From positions 1 through 37,305 of the forward strand of contig JAOZUK010000028.1 of the NCBI GenBank assembly GCA_029938715.1: a stretch of DNA of 37,305 nt, given 5' to 3'. The translations under genes were made by a program, and so were the position numbers. Positions within the stretch are counted from its first letter, which is position 1. Each line of letters begins with the position of its first letter. Of the stretch, positions 7,627-16,639 are shown in pieces. The notes under the pieces are model-generated. The model ran no database searches. It was not told the origin of the DNA and saw only the letters and a list, made by a program, of their open reading frames with translations. This stretch comes from Bacteroidales bacterium. GTDB taxonomy: Bacteria; Bacteroidota; Bacteroidia; Bacteroidales; GCA-2748055.

Positions 7627-8145
7627 TCACTTCCCGACCTGGAGCCGATCTGAAAGGTGATCCCTGTTGAGCATCAATCCCTTATTCCAGTTTTCCTGGT
7701 ACACCTGAACAATGTTTACCTGGTCCTCAAAGGTTTGGGTCAGAATAGAGTTATATACCATGTAGTCGGTGGGTGTCATAACCTGATCCGATTCCAGATA
7801 GCACCAGATGGCATCTGCTTCAGGCTCTTTCCCCAGGTAATCCAGTTCCATAAGCTCACCGTTCACCTCAAGGGAGAAGTGGTCAAGAAGGTAAACCATA
7901 AGCAGACTGTCAGCGTCTGGTGATTCCAGTTCTGTGGCCAGTTGGGTGTGAATACCCTCCCGCTCAAATAGCGCACGGTCCAGGTCATCGGGAAAAATCC
8001 TCATAGAAATTTCAATCCGGTCCGATTCAGGATTAAACCTTACTTCGGTGAGGCTTACATAAAACTTATGCAAGGACCAGCTCCCCAATACCAGGAGCAA
8101 AAAGAGGAAAAACAGAATCCTGCTTTTATATTTTTGACACCTCAT
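7627..8145 (-). CDS. DUF6702-like membrane-anchored or secreted protein
   Basis: 172 residues with a basic start and a single hydrophobic segment (FFLFLLLVLGSWSLH, about residues 11-26). It then carries HKFYVSLTEVRFNPES and the block ISMRIFPDDLDRALFEREG, which I recognise as the DUF6702 signature (HKFYVS-type opening, R/K-I-F-xDDLE). The mature part is expected to lie in the periplasm. No function is known. In Bacteroidota this family is commonly found next to an M1 peptidase like the one at 8217; here the two are divergent with a 71-nt shared promoter region. Confidence 0.7.
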   Translation of the reverse strand: MRCQKYKSRILFFLFLLLVLGSWSLHKFYVSLTEVRFNPESDRIEISMRIFPDDLDRALFEREGIHTQLATELESPDADSLLMVYLLDHFSLEVNGELMELDYLGKEPEADAIWCYLESDQVMTPTDYMVYNSILTQTFEDQVNIVQVYQENWNKGLMLNRDHLSDRLQVGK

Positions 8146-8183
8146 GTGTATGCTTTAAAACACAAAGATGCCAATTCTTTTAT

Positions 8184-8191
8184 TAACTTTG
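8184..8191 (+). promoter_or_regulatory. -7 promoter box for the M1 peptidase gene
   Basis: TAACTTTG matches TAnnTTTG and lies 26 nt before the ATG at 8217, so the leader would be only about 20 nt. On the opposite strand CATCTTTG (8172-8165) is a near match that could serve the divergent DUF6702-like gene. No clear -33 elements. Confidence 0.4.
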
Positions 8192-8216
8192 GTCATTAAA
8201 AAAAAATCTTTGGCTC

Positions 8217-10520
8217 ATGAGAATAATCACATTTACCCTGGTTCTGGGAGTGGGGCTATTGGCTCTTAAAGCTCAGGAACAGAGTGACCCTTCAAACAAT
8301 AAATTCAGGCAGATGCACAACGAGTTTGCCACACCCAACGCTTACAGAACTGCTTCTGGTGCACCCGGACAACTATACTGGCAGCAGGAGGCCAATTATA
8401 AGATTTCCATTGAGCTGGATGATGAAAACCAACGGATTTCAGGGAGTGAGGAAATTGAGTATATCAATAACTCTCCCGATCCTTTGAACTATCTCTGGGT
8501 GCAGCTTGATCAGAATGTAAGACAAAAGGAGAGCCTGAGCAAACTGATCACTCCGTTTCAGTTGGATGAGAGAATGAACAGCTATATGCTTAGCCGGTTT
8601 ATGAGCGAGTTTGACGGCGGATTCCATCTCGAGCATGTGGGCGACGGTGAAGGAAATACAGTGCCATACACCGTAAATTATACCATGATGCGCATTGATC
8701 TGCCGTCAACGCTCGAGCCTGGAAAGTCAGTGGACCTGGAAATAAAGTGGTGGTATAACATCAACGATCGCATGAAAGATGGCGGAGGTCGTTCGGGAAT
8801 GGAGTATTTCGGTTCAGATGATAACTATATCTATACCATTGCCCAGTTTTTCCCACGGATGGCAGTCTACAGCGAAGTAGAAGGCTGGCAGAACAATCAG
8901 TTTCTGGGCAGAACCGAATTTGCATTGCCTTTTGGGGACTATGAAGTGGAGATTACTGTTCCCTCCGATCACGTGGTGGGAGCAACCGGAGTTCTTGTGA
9001 ATGCAGAGGATGTACTCTCTAAAGAGGGGATGAACAGATATCAAAAGGCCCATAAGTCGTTCGGGAAACCTGTGGTCATTGTTAGCGAGGAGGAGGCTAT
9101 TGTCGCAGAAAAGAGAAGAACGGATCAGAAAAAAACCTGGAAGTTCCATGCCGAGAATGTTCGGGATTTTGCTTTTGCCAGCTCCCGGAAGTTTATTTGG
9201 GATGGCATGGCTGTGGATTTTGGCGGGCGGACTGTGCTGGCTACCTCACTCTATCCAAAGGAGGGAAATCCTCTGTGGGAGAAGTATTCCACACGGGTGG
9301 TGGCGCACACCCTCAATGTCTACTCACGGCTCACCTTCGATTATCCTTACCCGGTAGCCTATTCGGTACATACCAGACAGATTGGAATGGAATACCCGAT
9401 GATCTGTTTTAACGGAGGGCGTCCTCTAGCTGACGGAACCTATTCGGAGCGTACTAAGTGGGGCATGATTGGTGTGATCATCCATGAAGTGGGACATAAC
9501 TTCTTTCCAATGATTGTAAACTCGGATGAGCGCCAGTGGACCTGGATGGACGAGGGCCTGAATACTTTTCTACAGGGAGTGGCGGAACGGGAATGGGATC
9601 ACAATCATCCTTCGCCCAAGGGGAACCCCGCAAATATTGTCAGTTATATGAAGGGCGATCAATCCAACATTGCACCCATTATGACCAATGGCGAACTCAC
9701 CATGCAGTTCAACAACAATGCCTATGCTAAACCTGCCACCGGTCTGAATATTCTGAGGGAGTCCATTATGGGCCGGGAGCTCTTCGATTTTGCTTTTAAG
9801 CAGTACGCACAACGCTGGATGTTCAAGCATCCTACCCCTGAAGATTTCTTCAGGACCTTGGAGGATGCATCGGCCATTGACCTGGACTGGTTTTGGCGAG
9901 GTTGGTTCTATACCACCGATTATGTGGACCTTTCTCTGGATCAGGTGACAGCCTATACCATGGCTTCCGGGAATCCTGAAGATCAGAAGATTATGGAGAA
10001 GAAGGGGGCAGAATCAATACCTGAAGAGATCGCTGTGCAGAGAAACCGTGCTTCCATGAAATCCATGGTAGAATCTGATCCTGACATGCGGGATTTCTAC
10101 GATGATTACGATCCTTACCAGCCAGAGAAGTACGACAAAGAGGCCTACAACAGGTATTTAAACTCGTTGAGCCCTGCAGAGAAAGCATGGATATCCAGGG
10201 AGAACATCTACTATCAGCTCGATTTTTCAAATCTTGGAGGAATGGTTATGCCATTGATACTACAGTTTGATTTTGCCGACGGAACCAGTGAGATCAAAAG
10301 GATCCCGGCCGAGATATGGAGCAGGAACAACTTGAAGACTTCCAAAGTATTTGTGTTTGATCAGGAGGTGGTGGCTGTCACCCTCGATCCTTTCCAGGAA
10401 ACGGCGGATTGTGATACTGGCAACAACCACTGGCCTCCAGAAACTGTGGAGAACCGGTTTGAGTTGTATAAAAGCTCCTACAGAAGATCGGGTGGATCAA
10501 ACCCCATGCAGAAACAGTAG
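8217..10520 (+). CDS. Secreted M1-family metallopeptidase
   Basis: 767 residues starting with a signal peptide (MRIITFTLVLGVGLLALKAQ). The gluzincin zinc site is HEVGH at residues 423-427 with the third ligand Glu446 in WMDEGLNTF, the exact HExxH-18-E spacing of family M1. The N-terminal beta-domain (YKISIELDDENQRISGSEEIEY) is typical of the long Bacteroidota M1 members. The classic GxMEN exopeptidase motif is replaced by IGMEYPM upstream of HEVGH, so substrate choice may differ from standard aminopeptidases. The C-terminal part is acidic and lacks a recognisable T9SS sorting domain. Probably periplasmic protein degradation. It ends 2 nt before the convergent stop of the aldo/keto reductase at 10523. 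Confidence 0.9.
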   Translation: MRIITFTLVLGVGLLALKAQEQSDPSNNKFRQMHNEFATPNAYRTASGAPGQLYWQQEANYKISIELDDENQRISGSEEIEYINNSPDPLNYLWVQLDQNVRQKESLSKLITPFQLDERMNSYMLSRFMSEFDGGFHLEHVGDGEGNTVPYTVNYTMMRIDLPSTLEPGKSVDLEIKWWYNINDRMKDGGGRSGMEYFGSDDNYIYTIAQFFPRMAVYSEVEGWQNNQFLGRTEFALPFGDYEVEITVPSDHVVGATGVLVNAEDVLSKEGMNRYQKAHKSFGKPVVIVSEEEAIVAEKRRTDQKKTWKFHAENVRDFAFASSRKFIWDGMAVDFGGRTVLATSLYPKEGNPLWEKYSTRVVAHTLNVYSRLTFDYPYPVAYSVHTRQIGMEYPMICFNGGRPLADGTYSERTKWGMIGVIIHEVGHNFFPMIVNSDERQWTWMDEGLNTFLQGVAEREWDHNHPSPKGNPANIVSYMKGDQSNIAPIMTNGELTMQFNNNAYAKPATGLNILRESIMGRELFDFAFKQYAQRWMFKHPTPEDFFRTLEDASAIDLDWFWRGWFYTTDYVDLSLDQVTAYTMASGNPEDQKIMEKKGAESIPEEIAVQRNRASMKSMVESDPDMRDFYDDYDPYQPEKYDKEAYNRYLNSLSPAEKAWISRENIYYQLDFSNLGGMVMPLILQFDFADGTSEIKRIPAEIWSRNNLKTSKVFVFDQEVVAVTLDPFQETADCDTGNNHWPPETVENRFELYKSSYRRSGGSNPMQKQ

Positions 10521-10522
10521 GA

Positions 10523-11512
10523 TCAGAGCAGTATGTTATCGATGTAAGCCATCTCGTCTTTTGAAAATGAGAGGTTATGCAGGGTAGCAGTATTGGCCAG
10601 CAGCTGATCGACCGAGCTTGCCCCGACGAGCACCGAAGTAATCTGTTTTCTGCTAAGAATCCATGCCAGGGCCAGCTGTGCCAGGGTCTGGCCACGTTGC
10701 TCAGCATGCTGGTTCAACGCTTTTACTTTTACCATGACTTCCGGGTCCAAATGTTCCTTTTTCAGGAAGATGCTTTCACCTGCCACCCTGGAATCTTCCG
10801 GAATTCCGTTCAGATACCTGTCGGTAAGTATACCCTGTGCAAGTGGACTGAAGGGGATACATCCGACCCCGTGTTTTTCAAGAACATCAAGCAATCCATC
10901 TTCCACCCACCGGTCAAACATATTATAACGGGGTTGGTGGATCAGGCAGGGAGTACCCAGTTTTTTAAGTATTTTCACTGCTTTGGTGGTCTGCTCGGCA
11001 CTGTAATTGGAGATGCCCACATAGAGGGCCTTCCCCTGTTGAACTGCACTGTGCAATGCCGTCATGGTCTCCTCCAGGGGAGTCTCCGGATCAGGCCTGT
11101 GTGAATAGAAGATATCCACATAATCGAGCCCCATCCTTTTAAGACTCTGATCCAGGCTCGACAGCAAGTATTTCCTGCTTCCCCACTCCCCATAAGGTCC
11201 TTCCCACATCAGGTAGCCCGCTTTCGTGGAGATAATCAATTCGTCGCGGTGCTTTCCTAATTCTGACTTAAGAATGTTCTTCAGATTGATTTCAGCACTT
11301 CCGGGAGGGGGCCCATAATTGTTGGCCAGGTCAAAATGTGTGATGCCCAGGTCGAAGGCTTTAAGCAGAATCTCTTTCATTTTATTGAAATCATCCATTC
11401 CACCGAAATTATGCCAAAGTCCAAGCGAAACTGCAGGTAACAGCAGTCCACTGCTTCCACACCTGTTGAATTTCATATTTTCGTAACGGGAGGTTGATGC
11501 AAAATAGGTCAT
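10523..11512 (-). CDS. Aldo/keto reductase, YghZ/GpR-like (L-glyceraldehyde 3-phosphate reductase type)
   Basis: 329 residues from the ATG at 11512. I reject the longer frame from 11611 because MTYFASTSRYENMKFNRCG aligns naturally with the known E. coli YghZ N-terminus (…ERYGQMQYRYCG…). The tetrad is Asp61 and Tyr66 (FDLANNYG), Lys97 (ISTKAGY) and His138 (FYSHRPD). The block SLGLWHNFGG and the NADPH-binding tail (SVLVGASS) are strongly YghZ-like. YghZ reduces L-glyceraldehyde 3-phosphate and methylglyoxal, so detoxification is a reasonable guess. It follows the DUF6048-like gene by 22 nt and is probably the last gene of the 14873-10523 operon. Confidence 0.88.
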   Translation of the reverse strand: MTYFASTSRYENMKFNRCGSSGLLLPAVSLGLWHNFGGMDDFNKMKEILLKAFDLGITHFDLANNYGPPPGSAEINLKNILKSELGKHRDELIISTKAGYLMWEGPYGEWGSRKYLLSSLDQSLKRMGLDYVDIFYSHRPDPETPLEETMTALHSAVQQGKALYVGISNYSAEQTTKAVKILKKLGTPCLIHQPRYNMFDRWVEDGLLDVLEKHGVGCIPFSPLAQGILTDRYLNGIPEDSRVAGESIFLKKEHLDPEVMVKVKALNQHAEQRGQTLAQLALAWILSRKQITSVLVGASSVDQLLANTATLHNLSFSKDEMAYIDNILL

Positions 11513-11534
11513 AACGACTGATTTTAATATTGGA

Positions 11535-12227
11535 TTAGTTTTTAAATAGCGGAATCTTATAATAGATGGAATAGGAGAAACCAAAATTTCTATTATTTGT
11601 ACCATTCCCATAGCCGGGTATCAATGCCGGGGTGATTTTAGGATCCATATCCTGGTTCAGAAGAAACTTAAAGCGCACCATCCATCCCAGGAACAGGTTG
11701 GGAAGCACTTCAGCCCTGAGGCCTCCTACCAGTTCGACCCAGTGCCCACGCAGACTCGATTCATAGGATTCCAGGACCATATCGCCCCAGTAACCATTTT
11801 GAATGTACATATTTTCTGCTTTCTGGGTAAAAACCGATAGTCCGTAACGGGCCCCAACGGTGATGGAGTGATGGATGGACCGATCCTTCATGGGTAGTAC
11901 ATTATAGTCCACTCCCAGCCTGCCATAGGTGCCACCAGACGCATAATCAAAAAGGTCGGTGGTATCCGACATGTTGCTGTAACCCAGCTCAATCACAGGG
12001 TAGATATTCTTATAGACCTCAAAATCGCCGGATATTTCAGCCCCATACTCTGCCGGCTCGGTAAAGAAATAGATAAACCTGGCCAGGTCAAGCCCTAGCC
12101 TGGGACCAAAGGTACGAAGTGTATCCTGGCCTGAAAGGGGCTGGCTCACTACTGCCATGGTCAATAGCAGCAGGATTGCTTTAGAAATATAGCCAGAGAT
12201 GCTCTTCATCTGGTTCTGTGTCTGCAT
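11535..12227 (-). CDS. DUF6048-like outer-membrane beta-barrel protein
   Basis: Up to 230 residues (224 if the Met at 12209 is the start, giving MKSISGYISK as a cleaner signal peptide). The signal segment AILLLLTMAVVSQPLSGQ is followed by an all-beta pattern (FGPRLGLDLARFIYFF, YNVLPMKDRS, HSITVGARYGLSVF) and a terminal barrel-like strand. From memory it fits DUF6048, which in Bacteroidota usually sits directly after a small DUF6452 lipoprotein, as here. It overlaps that gene by up to 47 nt. Function unknown; a lipoprotein-barrel partnership in the outer membrane is plausible. Confidence 0.68.
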   Translation of the reverse strand: MQTQNQMKSISGYISKAILLLLTMAVVSQPLSGQDTLRTFGPRLGLDLARFIYFFTEPAEYGAEISGDFEVYKNIYPVIELGYSNMSDTTDLFDYASGGTYGRLGVDYNVLPMKDRSIHHSITVGARYGLSVFTQKAENMYIQNGYWGDMVLESYESSLRGHWVELVGGLRAEVLPNLFLGWMVRFKFLLNQDMDPKITPALIPGYGNGTNNRNFGFSYSIYYKIPLFKN

Positions 12228-12657
12228 CTATTACAGTGCTTTTTATCTCAATATCGTAAAACAATTTGCTTCCATGAATAATGCTGTCGGGGTCAAGTGT
12301 AAAAATGGCTCCATAGCCACAGGTGTATGACATCAGATAGAAACCTGTATTGTGAATCAGTGTGAGGGTATCCGACAGTTCATTGATTTTCATCACAAAC
12401 CTGGAATAGGTGTGATGTGGATCCAGGGGCAATTCAACGCTGGATATATCTGATGAATCGTACAGCAGACTGTCAGGTTTTCCTTCTCTGATGCCATAGA
12501 GGGTGACTCCCGAGATAGTGGTATCCGAAACTGCTTCAGAAATCACCGTCTTAAACTTTGCCACCAGCTCCGACTGGCTGTTGTCATTACAAACCTCCTG
12601 GGTCACACAAGAGACCATCAGAAACAAAACAGAGATAAGCAACAGCCGTGATTGCAT
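12181..12657 (-). CDS. DUF6452-like small lipoprotein
   Basis: 158 residues with a lipoprotein signal (MQSRLLLISVLFLMVSC, lipobox Cys17). The mature part has paired cysteines further on (EVCNDNSQ, TCGYG) and beta-rich character (GVTLYGIREGKPDSLLYD), as in DUF6452. Its ATG shares one base with the stop of the S9 peptidase (TAATG), and its 3' end overlaps the DUF6048-like gene, so all three are co-transcribed and probably translationally coupled. No function is known for the family. Confidence 0.68.
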   Translation of the reverse strand: MQSRLLLISVLFLMVSCVTQEVCNDNSQSELVAKFKTVISEAVSDTTISGVTLYGIREGKPDSLLYDSSDISSVELPLDPHHTYSRFVMKINELSDTLTLIHNTGFYLMSYTCGYGAIFTLDPDSIIHGSKLFYDIEIKSTVIDADTEPDEEHLWLYF

Positions 12658-14873
12658 TATTCGACTTCTTTTAGGTTTTCATTTAACCAGTTAAGATACT
12701 CTGAATATAGAAAGATGCGACTTTTCATATCGTAAGCCACCCCATGAGTCCCCGGAGGATAGATCTTCAAATCGATGCTTTTTCCGTTATCGATCATGGC
12801 TTTGGCCAGTTGAAAGGTGTTCTGGGGATGTACATTGTCGTCCATCAACGAGTGCACCAGCATCATTTTACCTTCAAGATTACCTGCCAGTGCTACCATG
12901 GAGCCGCCCTTATAGCCTTCCTCATTATCATCAATGAGTCCCATGTATTTCTCAGTCAGCACACAATCATAGTTCCTGTGATCCGATATGGCGGCTGTAA
13001 CGATTCCAGCCTTGAAAACATCGGGATGCAGCAGGAGGGACATCCCTGCAGAAAAACCACCAAAACTGTGACCCATGATCCCCACACGCTCCCCATCGAT
13101 CCAGGGTTCATTGGACAAGTATTTGGCAGCTTCAGCAAAATCGTGAGTCTCCCAGATCCCCAGTTGCTTATGTACAATCTTTTCAAAGTCACTGCCATAA
13201 CCACCATTTCCCCGGTTGTTAATATTGACCACCACATAACCCAGTTGAGCCAGGTACTGGTTCCAGCCACTGGTTTCAAAGCTATTGTACACTCCCTGGG
13301 ATCCGGGTCCCCCGTAGACGGCAAGCAGCAGAGGATAGGTTTTTGCTGGATCGAAGTTCATGGGCCTGATCAGGTATCCATCAATCTTCTGTCCGTCTGA
13401 CGTTTCAAATGTAAAGAGTTCCCGGGGTGCATATTCATGAGACTCCAGGTAAGCTGTGGCCCTTTCATGACCGGCAAGGTTTTTGACGAGTTTTCCATTT
13501 CCCTCCATAAGGTCGATTTGTGAGGGTGTGTTGATATCTGAGTAGCTATCAATGAAGTATTGTCCGCGTGGAGCTACATCTACCCGGTGGTTCCCCGGGG
13601 CAGAGGTAATCTGCTTTTTCCCTTTCCCATTGAATTTTACACTGAAAAGGTTTCTCTCCATGGGTGATACCTCACAGGAGAGGTAATAAAGTGTCTTTTT
13701 AGATGGATCGATGGCTTTGATTCCAACCACATCATAATTGCCACTTGTGGGCTGACCCAGCAGGTTTCCATCGTAGTCATAATGGCATATGTGTGAGTAA
13801 CCTTCCCTGTCTGAGATCCAGAAAAATGAATCCATATTCTCCGGGAAATAGAATAGGTGCATCTCTCCAGCAAAAAAGTCAAAAATATCTATCCATGCTT
13901 CGTCTCTCTCTTCCAGGATCATGGATTTTTGTCCGGTCACCACATCAAACAGGTAGAGTTTCAGATGGTTCTGAGCACGGTTCATCCAAACCACAGCCAG
14001 TGTATTTTCCCTGGAGGTCCAGTAGATTCTGGGCATATACCCTCCCTCGGGATCGAAATTGAGCCATTGCTTTGTACCCTCATCCACATTGAGGATTCCC
14101 AGTCTTTCCACCGGAGGATTATCACCCACCTTGGGGTAGGGGATCTCCATATATTCGGGATGCTGATCTGAAAAATCGGTTAACTTGTAAATGGGGACCT
14201 CCCGCTCATCGGTCTGCCAGAAAGCCATGTACTTACTGTCGTACGACCATGACCAGGCCTGTACCAGGCCAAACTCTTCCTCGTTGGCCCATCCAAAGCG
14301 ACCGTTATAATATTTATCGGCTCCATCGCTGGTCAATTGGGTATGAGTCTTGCTTTCCAGGTCAAAAGTAAAAAGGTTCCCCTCTTTCCCATATCCCACT
14401 TTTTTTCCATCGGGTGAAACTTCTGCCGTAAAGGCGCCCTGCACAATAGATTTAAGGCTCTTATCTTTAACTGAATAGAGGTAGTAATCGGCATTTCCTG
14501 AGTACCTCCATATGCGCTTGAAGTTGGTTTGGAAAAGCAGATACTGGTAGTCTCTGGTCCACTGAAAAGATCGGTATTTAAAAGGTTCACCGGTTTCAGG
14601 GAAGGTATGATCACTTTCACTGAATACCAGCTCTTCCGATTGGCTCTTAATGTCATAGGTCCATATTTGCTGCGTTCTCTCATCCATCTTTGTGAAGGAA
14701 TACTTGTCACTCTCCTCAATCCACCGGACGCCTGAAGGTCCGCGATCGCCGCGCAATGACCTGCCTGCATACATGGCTTCCTGTAATGAGCTGTATTGTT
14801 TCTTCTGTGCCGAGACAGATAGGGTGGTTGCGATCAGCAGCAGAAGGAGGGTCAACTTTTTCATGAATTCCAT
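12657..14873 (-). CDS. Dipeptidyl-peptidase IV (S9 prolyl oligopeptidase family)
   Basis: 738 residues with a signal peptide (MKKLTLLLLLIATTLSVSAQ after an optional MEF extension; the start may be 14873 or 14864). The beta-propeller domain occupies roughly residues 40-480 and includes SWSYDSKYMAFWQTDEREVP, whose Asp-Glu-Arg-Glu stretch is the DPP IV substrate-amine binding motif. The hydrolase domain carries Ser603 (GHSFGGFSAG), Asp678 (MDDNVHPQN) and His710 (GTHGVAYD). It removes Xaa-Pro/Ala dipeptides from peptide N-termini, in the periplasm or on the surface. It is first in a four-gene operon with lipoprotein, barrel and YghZ-like genes. Confidence 0.93.
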   Translation of the reverse strand: MEFMKKLTLLLLLIATTLSVSAQKKQYSSLQEAMYAGRSLRGDRGPSGVRWIEESDKYSFTKMDERTQQIWTYDIKSQSEELVFSESDHTFPETGEPFKYRSFQWTRDYQYLLFQTNFKRIWRYSGNADYYLYSVKDKSLKSIVQGAFTAEVSPDGKKVGYGKEGNLFTFDLESKTHTQLTSDGADKYYNGRFGWANEEEFGLVQAWSWSYDSKYMAFWQTDEREVPIYKLTDFSDQHPEYMEIPYPKVGDNPPVERLGILNVDEGTKQWLNFDPEGGYMPRIYWTSRENTLAVVWMNRAQNHLKLYLFDVVTGQKSMILEERDEAWIDIFDFFAGEMHLFYFPENMDSFFWISDREGYSHICHYDYDGNLLGQPTSGNYDVVGIKAIDPSKKTLYYLSCEVSPMERNLFSVKFNGKGKKQITSAPGNHRVDVAPRGQYFIDSYSDINTPSQIDLMEGNGKLVKNLAGHERATAYLESHEYAPRELFTFETSDGQKIDGYLIRPMNFDPAKTYPLLLAVYGGPGSQGVYNSFETSGWNQYLAQLGYVVVNINNRGNGGYGSDFEKIVHKQLGIWETHDFAEAAKYLSNEPWIDGERVGIMGHSFGGFSAGMSLLLHPDVFKAGIVTAAISDHRNYDCVLTEKYMGLIDDNEEGYKGGSMVALAGNLEGKMMLVHSLMDDNVHPQNTFQLAKAMIDNGKSIDLKIYPPGTHGVAYDMKSRIFLYSEYLNWLNENLKEVE

Positions 14874-14890
14874 TTTTTGGTTCTAAAAGG

Positions 14891-14916
14891 CAAATCTAGC
14901 AAAAATGTTCCTTCAA
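14891..14916 (-). promoter_or_regulatory. Promoter for the S9 peptidase operon
   Basis: TAGATTTG (14898-14891) matches TAnnTTTG on the minus strand, with TTG at 14916-14914 as a possible -33 element. The 15-nt spacer is shorter than usual. It lies 18 nt before the first ATG. Confidence 0.4.
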
Positions 14917-14930
14917 TAGATGATTGTAAG

Positions 14931-15878
14931 CTATAACACCCTGGAGGCATTCCTGTGCAATATGTTTTCCAGTTGCTCTCTCCCCAATTTCATGGATTCC
15001 AACAATTGCATAAGCGGAAAGCGCGTATTATCTGTTCCAAACAGAACTTTGTGTGCATGTTTTTGAAGAAAGATTCGGGATTGATCCTTATCCCGGGTCA
15101 AGGCATTGTATCCACTGGTCCCTGAAATATCACAGTAGAAGTTGTCATACCGCTCAAGCAAACCGTCGATGATCCCGAATTCGGCGATTCGTCCTTTCTG
15201 GTGAATGTATTTGGGGTGCCTCACCGCTCCTATGCCATTCCAGAAGTCGGGTCCGTGACCAATAAAACGAATCTCTGGAAACTCTTTGACTCGTTGTTCA
15301 AGGGCCTCAAAATCAAATAGAATGCCCGGGAACTGGACCTGGTTCCTGCTTATCTTCTTCTTCCAGATCCCAGTTCTTTCTGCAAACCTGGTGAGGTAAT
15401 AACGAGACACACCGTTGTATTTGTCATTCATTAGTCGTTCGAAGATCCACTGAACATAGCCCTCCTTTTCCTGGATATAGTATAAAGAGGGGACCTCCAT
15501 ATGGAATACAAGTGCCATATGGAGCTGCTGCACCAACTCCAGGTAGGTGCCTATAAGAGGATCGTCCCACTTTCTGCATACCTTCAGTTCGCCGCATCCT
15601 TTAAATCCTTTCCTCAGATATGTGTTGAAGTGGTCCTTCAGATTTTCAGTAGCCGGATCGGGCGCATAGAAGGGAACCAGGCGTTCGGGATACCTGTCGC
15701 AGGCTTCAAGGATAGGCTCAGCCGGAAGATCCATATGCAATTCGGGTACCGGAGGATGGAGCTCTTTCCAGGTGAGCAGCCAGCTCTGGTCAATCCCCCT
15801 GAGATCCATTTCACGGATGATGGAGTCTGCATTAAATCCATCCAGGCCAATATGCATATGGGAATCAATGGTGGTCAT
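14931..15878 (-). CDS. Amidohydrolase_2-family metal-dependent hydrolase (TIM barrel)
   Basis: 315 residues without signal peptide. The metal-binding HMH motif (His7, His9 in DSHMHIGLDG) stands at the start; later landmarks are VFHMEVPSLYY, RFIGHGPDFWN and the C-terminal LFGTDNTRFPL, whose Asp is the expected metal ligand. This pattern fits PF04909 amidohydrolases (decarboxylase- or lactonase-like). The reaction cannot be named from sequence. Its ATG shares one base with the stop of the alpha/beta hydrolase before it, making it the last gene of the long run 23613-14931. Confidence 0.83.
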   Translation of the reverse strand: MTTIDSHMHIGLDGFNADSIIREMDLRGIDQSWLLTWKELHPPVPELHMDLPAEPILEACDRYPERLVPFYAPDPATENLKDHFNTYLRKGFKGCGELKVCRKWDDPLIGTYLELVQQLHMALVFHMEVPSLYYIQEKEGYVQWIFERLMNDKYNGVSRYYLTRFAERTGIWKKKISRNQVQFPGILFDFEALEQRVKEFPEIRFIGHGPDFWNGIGAVRHPKYIHQKGRIAEFGIIDGLLERYDNFYCDISGTSGYNALTRDKDQSRIFLQKHAHKVLFGTDNTRFPLMQLLESMKLGREQLENILHRNASRVL

Positions 15879-16639
15879 TATTTAAGTATTTCGGCTATAA
15901 TGCGGTTTATCTCTTCGGCTTTTGTAATCATCATCATATGCGACCCTTCCTCCACAAGATAATCATATTGAACATTCTTTATGGGGATGGTGTGGTCGCT
16001 GTTTCCATGAATATGAATAATATGTGGTGAATAGGTGACTCTGTTCCATTGGATAATCATATCCACGGTACGCTGTATATAGAGAGGATCTTTTATTTTC
16101 AGCATATCTTTAAATGTCTCCTTGTCGTATTTCCGGTCGGGCTCTACAATTCCCTGCAGGAGCCTGGCACTGCCCTTGGTAATTCGTTTGGGGATCACGC
16201 GGTTGAGCGGAACCTTCTGAGCAAAGGTGTATCTGTCTGGCAGTTCATGGCAGGCTTTGGCACTTGATATCAAAATGGTCTTATGTGGAGCAAGTGTATC
16301 CATAAGCTCAGTACAGATCATTCCTCCCAGAGATACACCCATTAAAATATAGGGAGCCGACTGGTCAATTTCATCAATAAACCTAAGCGCATAGGAGTGC
16401 AGGGATTCGCGCTTATGGGGAATGGGATAGCTGATGCTTGCAGTATCATAACCTGGCGGTAGTTCCAGGTGTTTAAAAAGCCTGGCATCTGATCCCTGAC
16501 CTGGAAAAAGGTATACGATGGTATCCTTTCCCGGTGGGGTAGTGCCAAATACGCCCATGGAAAGAATGGAAAATATGGATATGAATAACCCCCTTTTCAA
16601 TTCGCATGTATTAGAAAATATCCAGATCCTGACCCACAA
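15878..16639 (-). CDS. Alpha/beta hydrolase with probable signal peptide
   Basis: Up to 253 residues. The fold is shown by LFPGQGSDARLF, the nucleophile elbow GVSLGG (Ser103 counted from 16639), the acid in HGNSDHTIP and the His in EEGSHMMM. The start is uncertain: the ATG at 16639 overlaps the upstream gene by 29 nt and gives an odd N-terminus, while a TTG at 16600 gives MKRGLFISIFSILSMGVFG, a convincing signal peptide starting 10 nt after the upstream stop. I favour 16600 as the true start but give the longer span. The substrate is unknown; an esterase is likely. Confidence 0.78.
   Translation of the reverse strand: MWVRIWIFSNTCELKRGLFISIFSILSMGVFGTTPPGKDTIVYLFPGQGSDARLFKHLELPPGYDTASISYPIPHKRESLHSYALRFIDEIDQSAPYILMGVSLGGMICTELMDTLAPHKTILISSAKACHELPDRYTFAQKVPLNRVIPKRITKGSARLLQGIVEPDRKYDKETFKDMLKIKDPLYIQRTVDMIIQWNRVTYSPHIIHIHGNSDHTIPIKNVQYDYLVEEGSHMMMITKAEEINRIIAEILK

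Noticed and set aside
12744-13400. Plus-strand frame of 218 codons
   Set aside because: Antisense to the S9 peptidase catalytic domain; no motif, so a shadow of codon bias.
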